Origin: Aulostomus chinensis
Lineage: Eukaryota; Chordata; Actinopteri; Syngnathiformes; Aulostomidae
Reading direction: 5' to 3'
Assembly: GCA_037954235.1 (NCBI GenBank)
Contig: JBBMOA010000002.1
Coordinates: 16,377,009 to 16,441,008 of the forward strand
DNA: 64,000 nucleotides
This document shows positions 1-13,000 of this stretch, piece after piece. Position 1 is the first letter of the stretch, and the number at the start of each line of letters is the position of its first letter. Under the pieces are notes generated by a model that was not told where the DNA came from, searched no databases, and worked only from the letters and a program-made list of their open reading frames with translations. A program made the position numbers and the translations under genes.

Positions 1-44
1 GTGAAAGGGTCATAGAGTAAGAATACTTGTTAAACAGATCCTGT

Positions 45-47
<3 letters not shown>

Positions 48-107
<60 letters not shown>
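48..107. repeat. (CA)n microsatellite
   Basis: About 30 uninterrupted CA units. Simple-sequence repeat of the kind dense in teleost intergenic DNA; no gene is associated with it. Confidence 0.97.
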
Positions 108-109
<2 letters not shown>

Positions 110-889
110 TAAAGGCACAACGGACAGTTTGGCATGTTAAAAAGTAGGGTTGCATTTTATTGGCTTAGCAGTATACTTTGGTTAGGGGAGTCACAACATA
201 CTGGTAACACTAGTAATATCATGTTCAGAATCCATATTTGCACATTTGTTAATATGGTCAATAATGCAGTGGCGACTACCTTGATTCGCTCAAAAATGTT
301 GGCAAAACAAAGCTCTGAAAATTCCCCTTAAGTCTGTCTACTCATCTGCTGAGAAATATCCATGCAGCTTTTGATATTTCATAAAGAATTAAAGCAACAA
401 ATACCCACGTTCTTGATGCTTTAAATGTATGATAACAGTGCAAAAAAAAAATCAAAGCAATTTAAATTTTTGTTACTGCCTTTGTTCATTCATGTACAGT
501 AAATAAGGCATAGATGTGTGTTCATAGTTCAGGAACCAAAGGTAATTTTAATGTAGAAGAGTTTTCATTGAAAATGTTAACAGGTGAATTAAAGTGACAT
601 GTAAGAATGGTTTAAATCCAGGGCTTCTCTGAGATGGAGAATTCCTGTTTTACTAAAAAAAAACAACCATGTTCTGTCATCCCTTAAACATCCGTGGATC
701 AACAGAACACCGACGGTCATGTAAATTTGCATTCAGAGATCCAGAGGGGAATCCTTGTCAACTGTGTGGCGTAAATCTGATATTGTGAAATCCGTACCTG
801 TCATACTAACAACGCAGCAGGCTCTTTTGGTACAGTGCTATTATGATTTTATTCAAAATCTTAGGTTTTAACTTGCAGTATGTTACTTT
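108..889. other. Intergenic, nothing recognised
   Basis: AT-rich sequence with only a short open frame (134-331) that lacks any recognisable protein motif or splice context. I see no gene, RNA or repeat here that I can name. Confidence 0.6.
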
Positions 890-1110
890 AGCCTCTTAGC
901 ATGCTAACATTAGCGAATTAGCACTAAACACAAAGTGCAGCTGAGTGCTGCTTTGATTTTTCGGGGGTTATTTTGGCCGTCAGCCTAAAGATCACCAAAA
1001 TTCAGGAGAATCTTTCAAAATAAAGGTTCAGCAGTTGTGACAGCTTTATTTTAACCTCATGGTGGGGCTAGAGGAAAAGTTAATCGGATCTATCCTCAGG
1101 GGACCATGAA
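890..1110. repeat. Dispersed teleost interspersed repeat fragment
   Basis: The stretch has the pattern 'tagcatgctaacattagc', then a segment containing 'actaaacacaaagt', and further on 'ggggctagaggaaaag' and a segment ending 'ggggaccatgaa'. This word order is familiar from a high-copy interspersed repeat found in many percomorph genomes. I recognise the pattern from memory and cannot assign a class name. Boundaries are approximate. Confidence 0.55.
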
Positions 1111-2777
1111 GGTTTGTGAGGAGCGAAAGCCAAGAAAACACACAAACATTCCAAAAAAAAAAAAAACTCCAACAAATGACATGTCAGTCTGGATCAATGA
1201 GGAGGATCGGCCATCAGACCAAGGTTTAAAAATCTTTGAATATGAGATAGAAGAGGGGGATGTACAGTATTTTAGAATTAAATAAATGTCTACCAACGTG
1301 TTGGGATGCATTTCATCTGTCTTACCATGCTAACTCTAACCTCATATTTGGTTGAGTGTAAACTCATCATGTCAGTCTACCATGACCTGTGAGTCAACTT
1401 CTTTTACTATCATTGACAAAACTGTAAATTCCCTGTTAAAATACAAGAAAGTAATATATCTTCTCCTCTGTAGGCAGAATTTACATAAACGCTACACGAC
1501 ATCTCACAATACATTTTGTTGCGTGACTTTCTTTTTACTTTTTGAAGTGGAAGGGGATTTTTTTTATGAGTCACACAATTGTATATATAAGACATGTTAA
1601 ACCCACGTATTAGTTTATTGTTGGATGAGAAAGAAAGAAGGGAGGAGAGAAAAGAGAGAGAGACAGCAAAGAGATAGAGAGACACACCAGTTACTGAAAG
1701 AGGAAGTGTCGGCGAAGACAGGTTAGTAGCTACCGCACACACACACACATCAGATACACACTTCCCAACATCGTTTCTATACATGATTCGATTGAAACCT
1801 ACATTTCATAACATTCTGATATTTCTTTTTTCAGCTTTTTTTTTTAGATTAAATAGATACAAAACAGTGATGCAAAGTTCCATATGCATCCATTCAGTAG
1901 TGTAAAATGAAGTCTTCCCTCCCTCAAGCTTCATATTTCTGCTTTCAAACAAGGTTCTCCTAAACCTAACCTCTCTGACGAAAAGAATCGAAACGGGCTT
2001 TCTGCCAGAAGACTGTCGGGGGAAACTTCTCCATTGTGCGTGAAAGCGTAGCTGCCATGAGGAAATGGCTTTAAAGTGTGTTCAATCAGACTTTTAAACT
2101 ATTTGAGGTTAAATAAATATGCGACTAGCGAGAGAATGGTGATTTAAAGTGTGGAAATTTCAGTACTTTTTATTCTTTTTTGAATGTGACAAGTTTGAAT
2201 TTAAATGCAGATGAAAGCAATAAGAGAGTTCAAAGTGTAGCAGATCAGTCTCACACTTCTTAAACACACTTCTGCTCCACAAAATACAGTGATAGGCAGT
2301 TTTATTGTAATTTATCCCTCACAATCTTCACACTCAGTGCTGTGAGTGTGATAGTTATGGACTCATCTACCCTAGTGGTCTTCATCCTGTGGGGAAATTC
2401 AAATCTGTGTGAGTGTGCCTTTTTACTAAAAGTGTTCAGGGTTATCATGACAATCAACCAGTGATCAGCATGTCTGCCACCCCCTGCAGGATATTCCTCC
2501 CCAATGATGATCTGAACCATGTGGGTGATGAAACAGTCTTCAAGCTGAGCTCCATGTTGAGGTTAATGCTAATCGTGATAGGGGTTGTTCATTATCAAAC
2601 ACCTGCCATGTTAGCATTAGCTTCACTTTGGGGAGATTTCACAAAGAAACTAATTGGAGATCATCACCAAGGTTGCACGTCTGGGAGCAAGAAGAAGAAA
2701 TCATTGTGTAAATGAGGATTATGACGAATAAACGGTCTCATTATGAAACCTGCCTGGACCAACGGTTCACCACAGGT
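1111..2777. other. Intergenic, no supported gene
   Basis: Contains a purine-rich GA tract near 1620-1690 and short random open frames. No frame shows a conserved domain or a usable exon structure. Confidence 0.55.
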
Positions 2778-2906
2778 CAAAACGTATCAGTTCTACGATA
2801 AAGGCCTAAAAATTGTGAAATGGGTACGTTTTTTTCCCCTATTCTTTTCTATTGGAACGCTGGTAGGTACTGTGACTCTTTTTCGTTATTACGATGAATC
2901 TTTCAC
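2778..2906 (+). repeat. Left copy of an inverted repeat pair
   Basis: This segment is nearly identical to the reverse complement of 5188-5290, and its right end (from about 2882) to the reverse complement of 4989-5012. Shared words include 'aaaggcctaaaaattgtgaa' and 'ctattggaacgctggtaggt'. Relative to the other copy it lacks an internal block of about 175 bases. The two copies therefore look like opposite-orientation insertions of one short nonautonomous element, or the arms of a larger one. Apparent open frames through it are translations of the repeat. Confidence 0.85.
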
Positions 2907-4988
2907 CTCTCGGAAGAGAGTCGTTACAGTGTTAAGTTTTCTGCTGTTGCTATGTTTAAATCCACGGAAACCTAAATGGCGTTTATGTTATTGTATTTTG
3001 TCGTTACATTGCGTCGTTATCTGAGTTGATAATATATTTGTGGGATTGTTGACTAATACAAATAATATAAAACATATTGCCCCAGGAATTACCATCAAAA
3101 TAAAAAATAGCTACGCTTGTTTTTTGTTGTTTGTGTGATTGTTGACTACAGCTGTTCAATAAAAATAATTACAAATATCCGCTTCCGTGGAAGTCGGCCC
3201 CCCGTTCTTCCGTGAGAAAATCCGGAAGTTATCGCGCAGTCCAAGGAAAAAAAAAAAAAATTTTTTAATACTTTATCTTTTGATTAATAAGACAGTCAAC
3301 AAATTCATTTAATTTCTGGATGTTTATTCTACCTACAAAGTACATTTGTAACCATTTTAGATCTAACAATCAGCATTAAGAATATAAACAATGACTCAAA
3401 CTAATGGCGCGGTCTGCTGACGTCACATCCGTCACAGAGGCTAACTCATGCACTCAGAGGTGGCCTTTTAGTTCCATCAATTCACGCTATATTTACTGAT
3501 TTAATATTGAGGGAAACAAACCACACTTATTTCTAGGTTAATCAAGGATATAATTAAAGAAATCCAAACTATTTGGCAAGTTAAATTTATCCTACCTGTT
3601 CTTCATATATTGTGCTGGTAATGTCATGTAATTTCTTTTCAAATGTAATTTTTTTCGTTCCGATAAGTGTATTTTTACTGCTCCAACAAAGCTGTTCCTC
3701 TTCATGGGTAAATCGGTCATTCAGGCAATCAATAACTGAATGTCTCTGATGCTGTACAGTAGGTACTGCAGTACAACAACACCTTGATCCTTCCTTTTCA
3801 AATGTTTTTATTGTGTTTCTCTTATCAGGTGTTCAGAATGATTACAATAAAATAAATAATTGATATTAAGCTTTGTTTCAAACAATAATAATTGATCAGG
3901 AAATGAGGCCTGATGCGCTGAAATAGCAGGCTTTGTGCTGTTCAGTGACACCTGCTATAAAAAGGAGTCAAGACGGTCTTAAAGATGTGAAAATGTTCCC
4001 AAAGATCCTTCTTCATGTTTGTCGTGGAACAAGATTGGTGTCAGGCCTTTTTTCAAAGGAGCTCCAAAAGGCTCACTTAACCCTTTGAGGCCTGGCTGAG
4101 ACATGAGGCCTGTTGACCTTTGACCCTGTTGCTCTTTGGCTCTCATTTGGCCTCTACAGTGGATACAGACCTGAAACTTGAACTGTGAGGCCTCTAAAAT
4201 TTATAAAATCATAATCTGGTGGAATAATTCTATAACCTCCTCCCAAACAGGAAGTAGCCTCAGGAAGGAGGTGGGACTTCAAAATTTAAAATATTGGTTT
4301 CTGGCAGAGGTGTGAACTCATCCCAGAAATCTCATCTCATTTGGAGCAACTTTGACCAGTTATGATGCTTCATTGATAGACTTTACTGGACTTTGCCACG
4401 CCCTTTACGGACAGCAGAAAGGACTTAGGGGGGTCAAACCACCACAGATGCGATCCTTATGGAGGACAGAACAACATACTAAAATTTCAACTTCCTAGGT
4501 TCAAAGAGAAAAAAACTATCCCCTTGTGAAACTGGGCAAAATCAGGGTCTTTGACTGCTGCACTCTGAGAGCCTTTTGGAGCAGAATTGACGATCAAATC
4601 TGGGTTCTGGTATTTCTACTTGGGCAACATACACCAAACTTTACACACATAGTATAATGCCCCAAAACACAAGCCCCAAAGACTGCAGCAGTTGTTGTTT
4701 TTGTCATAAAGGAGGTGCACTGTCTTTACTACTATATCTCTGGCAACAAACATGGAAGGGGCTTTGGGGTCTTGTGTTTCAGCTCTGTAACTTCTAGATG
4801 GCTGAAAATGTCAGAATCAGTCCACTCACTGACATCAATCATTGGTGTGACTTTTGGTGGCTTCAGCTCAAATGAAACCAGGGAATCGGGGCCAGACTTT
4901 GAGGAGCCCTTTAGGGTTAGTGGATACCCCGGGACCGTGCTTGGGCCCCTGAGCACCTTGATGGCTGAAATTCACAGCACATGATGAT
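2907..4988. other. Spacer between inverted repeat copies
   Basis: About 2.1 kb bounded by the two inverted copies. It holds A/T homopolymer runs near 3248-3266 and a GC-richer patch with a CRE-like 'tgacgtca' near 3420. Unassigned sequence at 4080-4980 has the flavour of an old interspersed repeat (several 'gaggcct' words). No transposase or reverse-transcriptase frame was recognised. Confidence 0.5.
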
Positions 4989-5340
4989 GTGAAAGATTCA
5001 TCGTAATAACGAACAAACCAAAGATTATACACAAGAACTGAGCGAAGATTATGAAAACAAAATGCATATTTCTCGCTAGAAATGTCATCAGAACGCTTTA
5101 TTAAATCAAAACTATCTCGGAATAAGGCACTTTCCTCCGAAAGTGACAGGAGCGGCCGCCATGTTTTTGTTTTGAGAAGCCCGCATGAAAGAGTCACATG
5201 ACCTACCAGCGTTCCAATAGAAAAGAATAGGGGAAAAAACGGACACATTTCACAATTTTTAGGCCTTTATTGTAGAACTGATACGTTTTGCACTGTTGAC
5301 AAACGCAGCCTTTTTACGTTTTGACATGAGACTGGGTTGG
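4989..5340 (-). repeat. Right, longer copy of the inverted repeat, with a palindromic-family end
   Basis: In reverse orientation this matches 2778-2906 but keeps an internal block (about 5013-5187) missing there. Its outer edge (5308-5340) ends in 'gacatgagactgggttgg', which recurs almost unchanged in the palindromic insertion at 30865-30916. The frame at 4868-5248 on the minus strand reads through it, but it matches no known protein. Confidence 0.8.
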
Positions 5341-8314
5341 AAAGAACCACTCATCATCATAGGCTGATGCAGATGGAGCACATTCAGAAATTTAAATCGT
5401 CAGCAGGCATTTGTACAGAAGCGTATTGCATTTACTTCAGGCGAACAAAATCTGCTCTGTTCCTCTAAATTAATGAGATAATTAAGTCGTTAATTCAGAA
5501 AAATATGAGTGCGATAAGCTTCATTACATTTGAGATTCAATCAATATGTTGTTGAAGTGGAAACTAACATCAGGTGCAGAATTCAGGATTGTATTCAAAC
5601 AGTCTGATCCAGTAGTCGACAAAGAACACAACCCCAGAGCTTGAGTTAGTATGTGCACTCCACTTTAAGTGTATTTCCTTCACATTTTTCATTGCGCTAA
5701 AATAAAAGTTGATGTAATAATACATTAAAAGCTGGTATAGCTTTACTTTCTCTCAAGTAAAAATTTGACTGAAATACTGACTGTAAATGCAGTACTGTTT
5801 GACTATGAGTACTTATTCTTTGACTCAAGTACTGGAGTTGTTTGTCCTCCACTGTCAACCACATTATTCAAACAACTGTCTGCTTAGAAAAAAAACCCAC
5901 AAAAAAAACCCACATCTTTTTTAAAAATAATAAAACTGTTTATGAATCTGTGTGCCTTGTGCTGTACATGGAGGTGTCGTGAAACACCATATTTGTTCTT
6001 TGAAGCAGCCAACATGGTGAGACACTGTGACATTTGACCAGAACGAGCCCTGCTGCCACCATCATACCAACTGACTTGATCCGAGGGGACTTTCATTGAT
6101 TTGCAGTATTTGGCCATGATTATTCAGATCGTGTAAAATAAATATCAGACGTGCATAATTACTAAAATGATCTATTTTAAGTAAAAAAAGTTCAGCTTTA
6201 AATATGACAAAAAAATGTATATTCAATATTCAGAACTTCAATTCAATCATGAACCGACATAAACTGCTCTGCTGCGAAAGAAACGAAGACACAGACGGAG
6301 GCTGGAAAGGATTTTGATCGCTGCCACGGAGAGCGATTCAGCTCCTTGGGGACGCACAATACCACGTTTCTCCCTGAATTATCAGTCCTGCTTTCAAAAA
6401 TATGAGTTCGGGTTACAAGGTTGAAGCCTACACTGATGATGCAGAAATTTGCTCTACCTCTTTACACCGGCTTCTTTTTTCTTACCTGAAACAATTTGGT
6501 GCTTGACTAAGAAACCATTTCAAAGGTGGTGTCAAACAAATGAAACATTTTCAAAAATCTATTTATGTTTATTCTGTAGGAAAAACCATAGTTCAGACAT
6601 TTGCCATCTGTGATAGTTGCCTTCCCAGTCGGTCCTCACAGATGCCCTGAAAATAATCGATACACTTTACTGTCTCACGCTCTCAGAACCTGTGAATCAA
6701 TTTGCTGTTATTGTTGGATGATTATGACAGAGAAGTTTCAGACAACACATGGGTTCAACAGTTCTGCCGATGCAATGCTACTTTGTGTTTTTAGGCTAGG
6801 AACTAAAACCCATATATGTACAGCTTATTTGATCTGAAAATTGTTTTAATTAAACATAGAAAAACCGAAAGTCAGCCTTGTATATTTCCATGTTTACAAG
6901 ATGTCTCTGCATTCGCTCCCTGTGTAGTCAACGTCAACAAAACTCGAGGTTTAAATGAATAATAAATATGAAAGATGCTGTCAGCACTTTGAACGCGGCC
7001 CCCTCTGTTCCCGACATTTCAGTGCAGCTCAGCTGTCAATGGTGATACTTTAGTCCTGTGACAGAAGCTCACTTCTTTTGAACAACTTTGGCATTAGTTC
7101 AGATTTCCCTGAAACTAGAGGTTATAGCACGAGCTCCTTAAAATGCTGGATTCTAACAAAAATGAATCCCTCCACTCCACAATCCAAACAATTTCAAAGT
7201 TTCCGTTCATTTTTTATCCTAAGTCACACGATTATAATTCTTTGTACTGTATTTTAAGGTTGTCTGATGGGAGTTAAAGGAGGCCACTCTGTTGATCTGA
7301 CCATGTTAAAGTGTATTCTGATTGGTCCCTGAACTTTCACCCATATTCTATATTGTCAGTGGGAGATCAATCCAATATTCGTCCTTCTTTCCTGAGAGGT
7401 CGTCAGATGTAATCAAAGGTACAAAATGGTTGTTAAAAAAGAATTAAAGAAACATGTTTCTCTAATGGGTGGGCTGACTGTGTTAACAACAAGATATCTA
7501 AATATATGACGCCAGGTCAGGTCATTCTGTTTGAAAGAAAAGTTAAGCTAACTGGTTGGTGACGTTAAGCCAGCTTCTTCTTTTTTTTTTTCTTTAAAAA
7601 AAAAAAAAGCTCTTTTGTTTTATTTAAAATGGTGCAATGACAAGCAGGTTTAGTCAAATTATTAAGTTAAATAATAGTTGAACAAGAAAATGATCAACGA
7701 TTTTATATTTGGCCAACAAATCACTGTTATTTAATAATTCCCTGTCAGCTGAATCATTTTTATTTGAGTCCTTGGTTTAACACCCTGTTAACCCCGTAAA
7801 CCTTTCTAAAATCACGTCATGAACTGTACATATACTGGGGAAAACGGGTGATATGTGGTGTTTAATTAATACAAATGTAGGCTACATTAGCATTCCTGCT
7901 AATTCAAGCCTGTTTAATTTTACTATGGGCTCCCTGAATTTAATCAAATGACCAAAGTAAACAGAATGTTATCCTGGAGGATTGTGGAAAGACAAAAACA
8001 ACATGCACCAAATAAAACTTTTACACATCTCGACATGAGGACGTGCAACTTGAGAGTAAAAGGTGCCTCCCAGCCCCGGTGTCCCCCGCTTCGGAGCAAG
8101 TAGGTGGGCGGACCGGTCGGTCAGTCAGCTGATGGCTGAAATACTCCTCATAGTCTCTGTCCTCGATACACCGATTTCGTCACACGAGAGGTTTTCTGGC
8201 CAATTACGCACAATGTGGGAACATCCATACCAGAGCAAGGGGACCTCTCATCGCCACTTGACGGGGTTTCACTCGAGGATGCGTCCTCTCCGCGCACCTG
8301 GAGCCACCGGAGAC
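5341..8314. other. Intergenic region upstream of the ephrin-B gene
   Basis: No coding exon was recognised. Contains a T-run/A-run pair near 7578-7608 that could form a hairpin. The last few hundred bases (about 8050-8314) become GC-richer and presumably hold the 5' untranslated region and proximal promoter of the ephrin-B gene, but I cannot place the transcription start. Confidence 0.5.
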
Positions 8315-8362
8315 ATGAAGGCTGGGCGGCTGGTTTTAGCCTGTTTCGATTCTGTTTTATGA
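8315..8362 (+). promoter_or_regulatory. Upstream open reading frame in the presumed efnb2 leader
   Basis: An ATG at 8315 opens a 15-codon frame that stops at 8360-8362, only 19 bases before the ephrin-B start codon and out of frame with it. If the transcript begins upstream of 8315, ribosomes would meet this frame first. A translational role is inference only; the transcription start is unknown. Confidence 0.4.
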
Positions 8363-8381
8363 TACTGAGCCGCCGTGTGTG

Positions 8382-8494
8382 ATGGGGACGATCCCATGGA
8401 TCTGCGGTGCCGTGATCCTGATCCTGCTCGCCGTCATCCGCTCATGTCGTGCCATCACTCTGGAGTCCGTCACCTGGAGCAGCTCCAACCCAAA
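8382..8494 (+). CDS. efnb2: efnb2 exon 1 (coding part): signal peptide and start of ephrin domain
   Basis: Start ATG at 8382 is followed by a hydrophobic leader (ICGAVILILLAVI) and then ITLESVTWSSSNP, the typical first strand of the ephrin domain. The donor is GTAGGT after 8494, leaving two bases of a Lys codon that is completed by exon 2. This ATG is chosen because it immediately precedes a signal peptide of the expected length. Confidence 0.92.
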
Positions 8495-9619
8495 GTAGGT
8501 GGACGAATCAGACGCACACATGATTGACTCTCTGCTGCTGCATTGTCCTCTTCCTAACTGGCAAAGAGGTGTTGTCAATCATCATTTTACTCTTTGATAT
8601 GTTATGTCTCATATGAGCAACTAAAGTAGAGCTGAACTCCATCAATCAATCAAAGCAAACGTATCAATTATTTACAGGTTCCAGCTTCTCCAGTGCCAGG
8701 ATTTTTGTCTTATTAATGTGAATTCCTTCAAGTAACAGCAATGTGTGCTGTAGGACTGATTCATGCTTAATATAAATGGTTTGATCTCTATGTATTAGAA
8801 AGTAGTGAAAATGGTGAAAATGTACAACACAAATTCATAAATCTCTGGTTCCTTGAGTGTAAACAACTGAAAGGACATGGCCAGTTTCAGCCTCCAAATG
8901 TCCAAAATTCCTGAGGTTTTTTTGTTTTTTTGTTTTTGATAAAGAGAAGCATTTAAAAGAATTAAAAACTAACAAGTTGTGGGGTTAGAATGATGTCTGT
9001 TTCCTCTTTCGCTTCTTATTTTCTTACCACCCTTGTACAACAACAGGAGGGTAAAAAAAGCAAAACGAAACAATATCTCATAGTTTTTTTTCTTCCCCTC
9101 AACTGTCCTTAAATGTTACCACCTTTGGGATTTTAACAAGCTGAATCATTTTATTTCTTTGTCACACCCAGATTTACTCCAGGTCAAGGTCTGGTCCTTT
9201 ATCCTCAGATAGGAGACAAGATGGACATTGTCTGTCCACGGGCGGATGCTTCTAGGGAGGGAAAGGAGGAGTTTTACCGAGTCTACCTGGTCTCTCGAAG
9301 TCAGATGGAGCGCTGCACCATCGATAAGACGGATACACCCCTGTTGAACTGTGACAAGCCTCACCGGGATGTTAAGTTCACTTTTAAGTTCCAAGAGTTC
9401 AGCCCCAACCTCTGGGGTCTAGAGTTCCTGAGGGGGCGGGACTATTATATCACCTGTAAGTCCCTCTGTGTAACCCCACTGATCATGTGACTGTCTCGCC
9501 TGTGTATGTCTCACTGCATTTGAACATGTGCAACATCTTCAAATCATCAGAACAGTGACACATTCAAATCTTTGTTGTCTCCTTTTCCCCCTCCTCCTGA
9601 GAAAAGAGGACGCCATCAT

Positions 9620-9671
<52 letters not shown>

Positions 9672-9992
9672 TTGTCAGTTTGCATGAGAATCAAAAATGT
9701 GGCCTCGTTATTGGACTGCCGTCACTGGAACCAGCATCTTAGTTGCAAGTGATGCATGAGATAGTGAGGAAGTCTGACCGTGTAGCCTCGTCCGCCTCGC
9801 CATGCTCTGACAGCACACTCGGCGCTGGCAGGGCCGAGTGATTCCAGGGGCTTACATGCCCCAAATCACACAAGGCTTTTACAGCATCAGGCAGATTTGA
9901 CGGGAGCTTTCATGGCAACGTTGCTTGTTGCCCGTGAGATGTTGTTATCTGACCTAAATGCTCCTAAAAATCTATGTGTGTGTGTGTGTGTT

Positions 9993-10025
<33 letters not shown>

Positions 10026-13000
10026 AAGAGAGAAAGAAAAAGAGAGAGAGAGACTTTGTGTGCATGGAATCATTTTTATTTCTTGCGTGTGTGTGTGTGT
10101 GTGTGGGCGCGCGCACGTGTGCACATGTGACAGGGGTGACAGAGAGTTCTTGGTGTGTGTTTCTGTGTTTTTTTTTTCTTAAAACAGGTTTGCGACTCAT
10201 CGCCCATTCTACATTGGGTGCTTAAATTATTCATTGATCAACTGTTAACTGAACCACTTTTGATCGTCTGATTTAGTTTGTGAACCAATGAGTTTGCTGC
10301 TATATTTAATGGGGCAGTGAAACAAATATTTGGGGTGTGTGGGGTGTGTGTGTGTGTGTGTGGGGGGGGGGGTGGACTGACTTTTCCGTGTTTTTACACA
10401 TTTTGCTGCTGAACCGATTTGCCCAGTTCTTAAAAGATTAATCAATAATGAGCTCCAGTCCTACTTGCATCATCTGTGGTCTTCTTATTGCATTTGTGAT
10501 CATGTGTTTACTGTAGGCACCTTCATGGTTTGTGCTGCATGTGTTTTCTTACTTACAAGTGATGCAACATTTGGTAACTGTTAAGTGTGAAAAGAGATGA
10601 CAATGCAATGACGTGTGTCTTGGTAATCGTGCATTAAGACAATTTGCCAACAGTTACTTTATGTTAGCCTCCTTTCACCGTATCAGCGACGTCCACAGGC
10701 GCTCTGCAGAGTCTGGACAACGCCAGCGGAGGTGTGTGTAGAAGCAAATCCATGAGGCTGGTGCTGAGAGTCGGCCAAAGTAAGAACACGGCATGTGTGT
10801 GTGCCTGTGATTGTGTTTGTGCGTGTGTGTGTGTGTGCGCACGCGCGATGGGGTGTGAATGAAAGACAGAAAATGAACAGTAATTTTCTTCTTGTTTTTA
10901 TGCATGTAATACAATAATATCCTCTCTGGAAATCCTAAGTGGTCAGCTAATCTCCCTCATCTCTTCATTCTCTTGAAGAGAGATTGCTGTCATGAATTAT
11001 CTCAAATCTCTAATTCCAACCTCTGGCATCTTAAGGCCATCAGTATTATCTTGCATGCGATCATTCAATCTGGCTGTGTCAGCCAATAATCCCTTTTTTT
11101 TCCCTGCCTCACATCGGTACAATCAAAGGTCCTTTTTAAGATTTTGCCTTCTTATCACATTAGATAAATCAGATTAAAAGAACACTCACTGCTTTTACTT
11201 GAAATGTCCTGAGGATAAAGCATGATCTCGGTTGTTATTTCCTTAACTGTCTGCATGATATTATAACAGCAGCAGCTTGTTTAGAAGGGTCAGTTCCACT
11301 TGATTGTCATTCAGGATCAAACCCAAAACAGAATGAAATTGCATTTATTTCCAACTCAAAGTTAAAAAAAACAAACAAAACACAGATAAAAAAGACAAAG
11401 ACATAAAAAAAAAACCCTTCAATTTATTTAGATATTTTTTTCCAGGCAATTCAAGTCACATATTTGGAGCTCTGTAATTAGATACACACTGTTTTTCTGT
11501 TTGTGTTGCTAAAAGCTTGAAAATCTCTTGAAGCCCCCCCAAAATGCAGTTTTTGGTCTCACAAATGTGAAGTCTTATTAAAATGAATTATTAAATAGTT
11601 GCGGGTGGAAAAAAAATCGGCATTTTGTGAGTTTCTTATCTGATCATGAATATATGGGGCGGCTTTTCTGCTGTGTTTACAAACAGCGCTGGAGTAAACA
11701 AACCTTCAACGGCGACAGAAAACATTAATAGTTTAGATTTTGTTGTAATCTTGTTCTAATCTTTACATTTATTCAAAAGTCTTGTTGGTCAGTTTGAAGT
11801 TTTTAGTCAATTTGGATCAATAAGTTGTTCCTTTGAATTGAAATCGCGTAGATATTTTGAACATTGCAGTTAAATTTAGTCGGTAGAAATGATACGTGAA
11901 TGATGACGTAACAAAGTTCACTGTGCTAAGAATTACTGGATGACGTTGTTCAGATATTCTTTATTTTGTGTAGATTTCATTCAAAAGTCAGAGCATGTGC
12001 GTTCTTCTTAGTTGCATATGTAATCAGCCCAGCAGTTAATACTGGTGAGAAATCCCCCTATTTTATTTCTGTTTTTCTTGTAATCCTTTGTATTTTCCCT
12101 CAAAATGTCACCTCTCTGTGCTTACATTTGGAATTTCCACCATTTTCCAACATTCTCTTTGAAGCAGGTGAAAGTGCCGCATTCAGAAATGAGCGTGTGG
12201 GTGGATAAAATGATAGCGACACCTTCTTTTTCCTGTCAAGAGTCCCTGGCTTGACTCATAACGCAACTTTCCTGGTCTACTGAGGTCATCAAATGGTTTC
12301 AGTGCCTCCTCTTTGATATCTGAATGTCAATAATATGCGTAAGAATCAAAGTCCTGAATCATCACTGATGAGTCAGTGTCACCAGAGATGAACAGGAAAC
12401 ATGTGACACAGACTTCTCTACATATCAGTGAAAGAAACAGACGTGAACTCTGTTGTTAATGGATGTACCATCACGTGCTCCAGGTTCTTCAGATCCACAT
12501 TCAACTCTTCAGGAGTCCCCGACCAGATTCCCACCCACACGAGTAAAGTCCAAGTCGAAGGACCCGCCGAAAGAAGCAGACACCAAAAGCGAAGGTGGTA
12601 TGAAGAGGAAGAAGCATGTACTATTTGGATTGTGACACATAAATATCACGGTTTTTACAATTAAAATGATGTGTTAACATGTTTTATAAATACATTTACA
12701 TGAAAATGCTTTTACTAGAAACAGCAAAAAAATTGCAACATAGCTTTCAGGGGAAAAGTGATTGGCCAACATCATTGAAATGATCCTGCAGAGACAGTTT
12801 GTGTCAAACACATAACTGAGAAACCTCATGTACTTATTGGATTGATATTTTCCAGTCAGAGGAACGAAATCCACCACGTCTCTTTCTGGACTCTAGCTGA
12901 TCACCGTATTAACGTGTTCCACTCTTTAGAACGCAGATGTTCTTCCTCGATGGGCGTCAGATCACAGCAACACCAGCTTCGTTCTGACCCCTAACCCTGC

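Larger units (their letters stand above)
9456..10686. other. efnb2 intron 2 with clustered microsatellites
   Basis: 1231-base intron. Simple repeats: (CT)n 9623-9668; (TG)n 9975-9991 running directly into (AG)n 9993-10053; (GT)n 10087-10105; a GT/G-rich tract 10333-10372. Otherwise nothing recognised. Confidence 0.85.

Noticed and set aside
4868..5248. 126-codon minus-strand frame, and the related frame at 2743-3024
   Set aside because: Both read through the inverted repeat copies and share residues only because of that; no known domain.
8063..8362. 99-codon open frame upstream of efnb2
   Set aside because: No protein family signal. It ends just before the real start and covers the presumed leader; only its last ATG (8315) is of interest as a uORF.
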